Assembly: GCA_963931925.1 (NCBI GenBank)
Contig: OZ007583.1
Span: 16,624,548-16,688,547, forward strand
Source: Onchidella celtica
Taxonomy: Eukaryota; Mollusca; Gastropoda; Systellommatophora; Onchidiidae
DNA: 64,000 nt
Direction of reading: 5' to 3'
Numbering within the stretch: the first letter of the stretch is position 1; each line of letters begins with the position of its first letter. Below the pieces are notes generated by a model. The model was not told the DNA's origin, searched no databases, and worked only from the letters and a program-made list of their open reading frames with translations. The position numbers were made by a program, and so were the translations under genes. Below are positions 60,356-64,000 of the stretch, one piece after another.

Positions 60356-61544
60356 TGTCACAAATCCCAGACTGGGAGATGCGATGGTTATAACAAGACA
60401 ACAATCACGAACGAACAAGTTTAACACTTAACAGAACAACCCATCAGACTCACACATTTATTATACATAAACATAAAGATAATAGCGCAAATACAGACAT
60501 TATATTATTCAATTCAACTGCCGTACAACGGCCTTCTCCCGTACGCACACTTCCTCGGGTCCACAACCCGGTAGTTACTTCCTAAAGACACTTCGGTCTC
60601 AGCTTCTCCTCTCCATGTCTTAATAGCACATTAATATTTCAATGGCACCGCAGTCTCCCAATAGCACCTTCCTATTGCCATAACACATTAGCATTCCAAT
60701 AGCACATCAACATGGCAATAGCACATTAGCATTTCAATAGCACATCAACATGGCAATAGCACATTAGCATTTCAATAGCCCATTCACGATCATATCTACG
60801 TCCCTGTCGGTGGCCTGACTGCCACGACTCATGTGCTGCGACTGTCCTCCACGACAGCGTCACTCCTGGCCTATGTGTGGCCTTCGGCACTATGCTGGCC
60901 TATCCCCTGTGCTCACCGTAGGCGGCGCTTCGGCCCGTCCCCGGCACCTACAAGAATAACATTACATTGGTATAATACCATACCACTTCTATTCACTTCA
61001 CCCCTCCTTACAACTCATGAAGCGTACACACAATAGTTCACATTTCACTCACCAAACATCTTACGGTAACACACCTCCACCGTAGTACACAATACTCACT
61101 CTCGCTACAAATCCATGAACTCAACTTACATCTATCGCTCATGGCGCACATTGCTATATACAGTATCAAGGACTTCCACATTCCTCACATATACTTATTT
61201 ACATCATGGTAATAGACGAATATAATACATCAATCATAACTATTATCAATCATCGTTTCACCTACCAGTCATCACTGGAAAAAACACTACTCCCAAGTCT
61301 TCCGACTGCTCTCCTTATGTTCGCCCTCTGGGGCTTTCTCCTGCGTCCGCTCTCTAGGACGTCTTAGTGTGCAGTGATAGTAATACAGCGCTCTCGCCTC
61401 ATTCAGACCCCCCAACTCACAACATGCACGCTTTAACGTTAACTAACAGAAGTCAATATAGGTGAGCAGCCTCACTATCCCGTGAGTCATTCCCCACTTC
61501 CATGCCCCCGTAATCTCTTAATTCCGCTCACTCCACTCGTGACA
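60356..61544 (-). mobile_element. Solo LTR with 5-bp target duplication
   Basis: The element is 1189 bp, TGTCACAAATCCC ... CTCGTGACA, flanked by cagca at 60351-60355 and 61545-61549. Unit 1 has the empty site (cagcatacgtac at 20384). TG...CA ends with a 5-bp duplication mark an LTR. The sense strand is minus, because the relative at 62778-63694 shows TATA-like and AATAAA signals in the matching orientation. No internal retroviral-type region is present, so it is a solo LTR left by recombination. Confidence 0.82.
60621..60782. repeat. 19/38-bp tandem repeat within the solo LTR
   Basis: Alternating caatagcacattagcattt and caatagcacatcaacatgg half-units, about eight, some degenerate. The related LTR at 62778 lacks them. 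Confidence 0.85.
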
Positions 61545-61739
61545 CAGCATACGTACTTTATGGATGGCCCCGTAGCATGCATGGTTATAAATAAACTGAT
61601 ATGAGTATGATAATTATAAGTAAAAAAAAAAGATTTGCTAGGACAGTTTAGTACAGTGATGGGATCAGTGATATTATTATAAGGGCTGACTGAGATCACT
61701 GGTCCTGGAACATGTGATGATGAAGACATTGTAAGATGG

Positions 61740-61870
61740 TGATACCAAAGATACGAGATACAATAAGATGAGACAGCTGGCGCGTTTAGCGTGCACAGAT
61801 TTCACACTGCCAACTAGAGGCGAATACAAGGAAGTCATTAACAATGCCCTATTTTACAAAGCCAGTAAGT
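61740..61870. repeat. Dispersed repeat R3, inverted partial copy, unit 2
   Basis: Counterpart of 20585-20705. 61871-62571 then matches 20706-21408 with no supported gene. Confidence 0.55.
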
Positions 61871-62571
61871 GAAAATATTGAATTTTGTTCACTGTTCAGC
61901 TATCGCTTTTGGTCTTGATTGAAGTCACTTATTTTGTAATAAAACTTCAATCTCTGTCAGAAAAACTCTGGTTAGTGTTTTTTTTTGTTTTTTTTTGAGT
62001 TGCTGTAGCACTGTAACAAATCCGCACTATTAATTCATCAGTATAATTATATCAAGCATTCTTATCATGCAATGCACCATGGGCACTGCCCGTACAAAAA
62101 ATTACATCAGCGCACAAAATGTTTGCTTGATTTTTTCAGAGGCGCAAAGAAGGGATTGTTTCGTTTTATTGTATCTAGTGCCTTTGAGTTTGATGATACT
62201 ACAGATAACGACACTGTCAACAAACGTAAGCATCCTCATGGGTTTGACAAAAATGGGCACTGGAAAACTTCCAAGTTACATTAACTGCAGTCTCAGATGC
62301 TCATCCAGTTTATCAGATGGAATTGGAAGATGAAAAAAGAAATCATGTAAAAATGTCGTAAGTTTTACAGTAAAAGTAAACAGCTTTGTTACCAACTCAA
62401 ATGAAATCTATCAAAGACTATCAGCCAGAATGTGTTATGTCCAATTTCATTCACTGCTTTTATATGCCTGTGGATATCCAAGACACAAAGTGCGTGACTT
62501 TATTTCATCAGCCAATAAAACTGTTCATGTAACTGTGTTGAAGTTATTTGAATTATTTGAATTTTCATTAG

Positions 62572-62740
62572 ATTTACGCACACAAAATTGCCCAATGAAC
62601 TTCGTCCCCACCCAAGTGACTTTCACAACCGAAAAAAAGAAAAGAAAGTAGAACAGATGAAGACACTCACATGGAGCTTCTGTCACTCATTGCATCCCTT
62701 ATTATAAAGGAGGACACAGTGATGAGAGAGGCCATTTCTC
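62572..62740 (+). pseudogene. PIF/Harbinger N-terminal fragment, unit 2 (empty site of the P-like element)
   Basis: It carries cagtgatg only once (62717-62724) and runs on into gagaggccatttctc and a C-run, where unit 1 has the P-like insertion. An A-rich tract replaces part of the coding sequence, as in unit 1. Confidence 0.7.
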
Positions 62741-62777
62741 CCCCCCCCCCCCAACTTTTTTTCCCCAGCGATTTATT

Positions 62778-63694
62778 TGTAAGTGGAGTGAGCGGGATTC
62801 AAGGATTACGGGGGCATGGAAGTGTAGGATGGACTCACGGGATAGTGAGGCTGCTCACCTATATTGACTTCTGTTAGTTAACGTTGAAGCGTGCATGTTG
62901 TGAGTGAAGTTGAGGCGTAGTAGAGGCAAAATCTGAATAGTCAGATCACTGCAAGTTAAGAGGTCCCAGGGGACAGACGTGAGATCAGAGCAGTCGGGAG
63001 ATTGTTGTGTTTTCCAGTGATGACTGGTAGGTTGAACTGTGATTGATAATTATGATGATTGATGTACTAGATTCTCCTATGACCATGATGTAAATAAGTT
63101 ATATGTGAGGACTGTGAAAGTCATTGATTACGGTGTATAGAGATGTGCGCAATGAGCGATAGATGTAAGTTAGGATCATGGATTCGTAGCGAGTCTGAGT
63201 ACGGTGTAAACACAGTGGAGGTGTGTTACCGTAAGATGTGTGGTGAGTGAAATGTGGACTATTGTGAGTACGCTTGATGGTTCGTAATGAGTGGTGAAGT
63301 GGATAGTAATTGTGTGGTGTATTACAGATGTAATGTTATTCTTATAGGTGCCGGGGTCGGGCAGAGAAGCCACCCGCGGTGATTTGAGATACGGAGATTA
63401 GGTTGAGCAGGCGCCAATAAGAGAGGCCAGCAAGTAATATATATAGATGTGAGGCTGAGGCCAGAGCATATTTTAGAAAGTATTATCGGGTTGTGGACCC
63501 GTAGAGGAATGAATGTCGGGAGTGCTGACCATTGTATGGTATTTGAATTGAATAATGTAATGCACGTATCTCTTTATTTTTATGTATAATAAATGTGTGA
63601 GTCTGTTTGGTTGTTCTGTTAAGTGTTATACTTGTTCGTTCGTGATTGTTGTCGTGTCGTAATAAGTACATCTCCCAGTCTGGGATTTGTTACA
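62778..63694 (+). mobile_element. Second LTR of the same family, plus orientation
   Basis: It begins TGTAAGTGGAGTGAGCGG and ends CAGTCTGGGATTTGTTACA, matching the reverse complement of 60356-61544 at roughly 75-85%. TATA-like taatatatatagatg lies near 63437 and AATAAA near 63588. The flanks differ (ttatt left, gagag right) and come from two different places of the Harbinger/R3 repeat, so recombination or deletion followed insertion. Confidence 0.75.
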
Positions 63695-63840
63695 GAGAGT
63701 GCTTGATATAATGATAAATTTATGATGCGAATTTGTGACAGTGCTACTGGGACATAGTGTTCCCTCAGCGATTGGGGTTATAATTTATTACAAAGTAAGT
63801 GTCGTCAATTGAGGCCTACTGCGATTTTTGGCTTTGTAAA
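63695..63840. repeat. Dispersed repeat R3, partial copy
   Basis: Matches 3690-3838 and 35876-36020, then switches to unique sequence at 63841. Confidence 0.6.
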
Positions 63841-63851
63841 ATGGAAGTGCA

Positions 63852-63892
63852 TATCTTCCCTCCCTATGCACTTTGCATAGGTAGGGAAGATA
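63852..63892. repeat. Imperfect palindrome (hairpin)
   Basis: The left arm tatcttccctccctatgca (63852-63870) pairs with tgcataggtagggaagata (63874-63892), with one mismatch and a 3-base loop. It sits where repeat R3 breaks off and may be a transposon end. The remaining 63893-64000 shows nothing recognised. Confidence 0.7.
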
Positions 63893-64000
63893 GTGTATTA
63901 CGTCATCACTAAGCGTGTGAATTATTATTGCTCTAGATTTAGTTCATTTGATTTGAATCGCGATATTAAATAGAATTAGTGTGTCTTTACCATACTTTAT

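Overview
The window is eukaryotic, almost certainly from an invertebrate animal. It has spliced gene structure, long GA and CA microsatellites, several kinds of miniature transposons (MITEs), LINE reverse transcriptases, a Ty3/gypsy gag and a tRNA-derived SINE. The frequent tctagatct-type words and a DUF229 protein would suit a mollusc, but that is inference. I see no bacterial operon, CRISPR array, rRNA or intact tRNA gene.

Layout: the window is built from two copies of one locus in the same orientation. Unit 1 runs from about 434 to at least 21560 (probably to about 24440). Unit 2 starts at about 32281 and runs to about 62777. They can be followed block by block: 434-5412 with 32281-37673; 5578-11520 with 41105-47397; 12806-14494 with 49538-51187; 14612-20389 with 54648-60355; 20390-21560 with 61550-62724. 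Between these blocks one unit carries DNA that the other lacks, mostly mobile elements. About 24.4-32.3 kb is present once. The arrangement is either a real tandem duplication or two divergent haplotypes placed head to tail by the assembler.

Genes: the only convincing host gene is a DUF229 (alkaline-phosphatase/sulfatase fold) single-pass type II membrane protein, once per unit (main exons 9229-11267 and 45110-47148). I propose a 16-nt first coding exon at 5031-5046 and 37225-37240 that joins in phase, giving about 684 residues in each copy. By eye the copies differ at 35 of the 665 residues I aligned. A second, weaker candidate is a TATA box plus short first exon at about 18.2-18.4 kb and 58.1-58.4 kb.

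Mobile DNA fills most of the rest. There are PIF/Harbinger transposase fragments in both orientations near 1-3, 21-24, 34 and 62.6 kb. A P-like element with 8-bp target duplication sits at 21561-23436, and a hAT-type MITE is present in both units. Two TTAA (piggyBac-type) MITEs and a TA-flanked mariner-type MITE are also present. A 5'-truncated LINE with a long open frame lies at 29.3-31.7 kb and a broken second LINE at 47.4-49.5 kb. A partial gypsy element (LTR, tRNA-Leu primer site, gag) at 38.3-41.1 kb is cut by a foldback element. Solo LTRs lie at 52.5, 60.4-61.5 and 62.8-63.7 kb. Several of these (P-like element, 60.4-kb LTR, gypsy, 47-kb LINE) occur in one unit only, so the other unit gives the empty or alternative allele.

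Limits: all alignments were made by eye. Percent identities are rough, splice sites are unproven, and superfamily assignments rest on terminal repeats and target duplications unless a protein motif is named.
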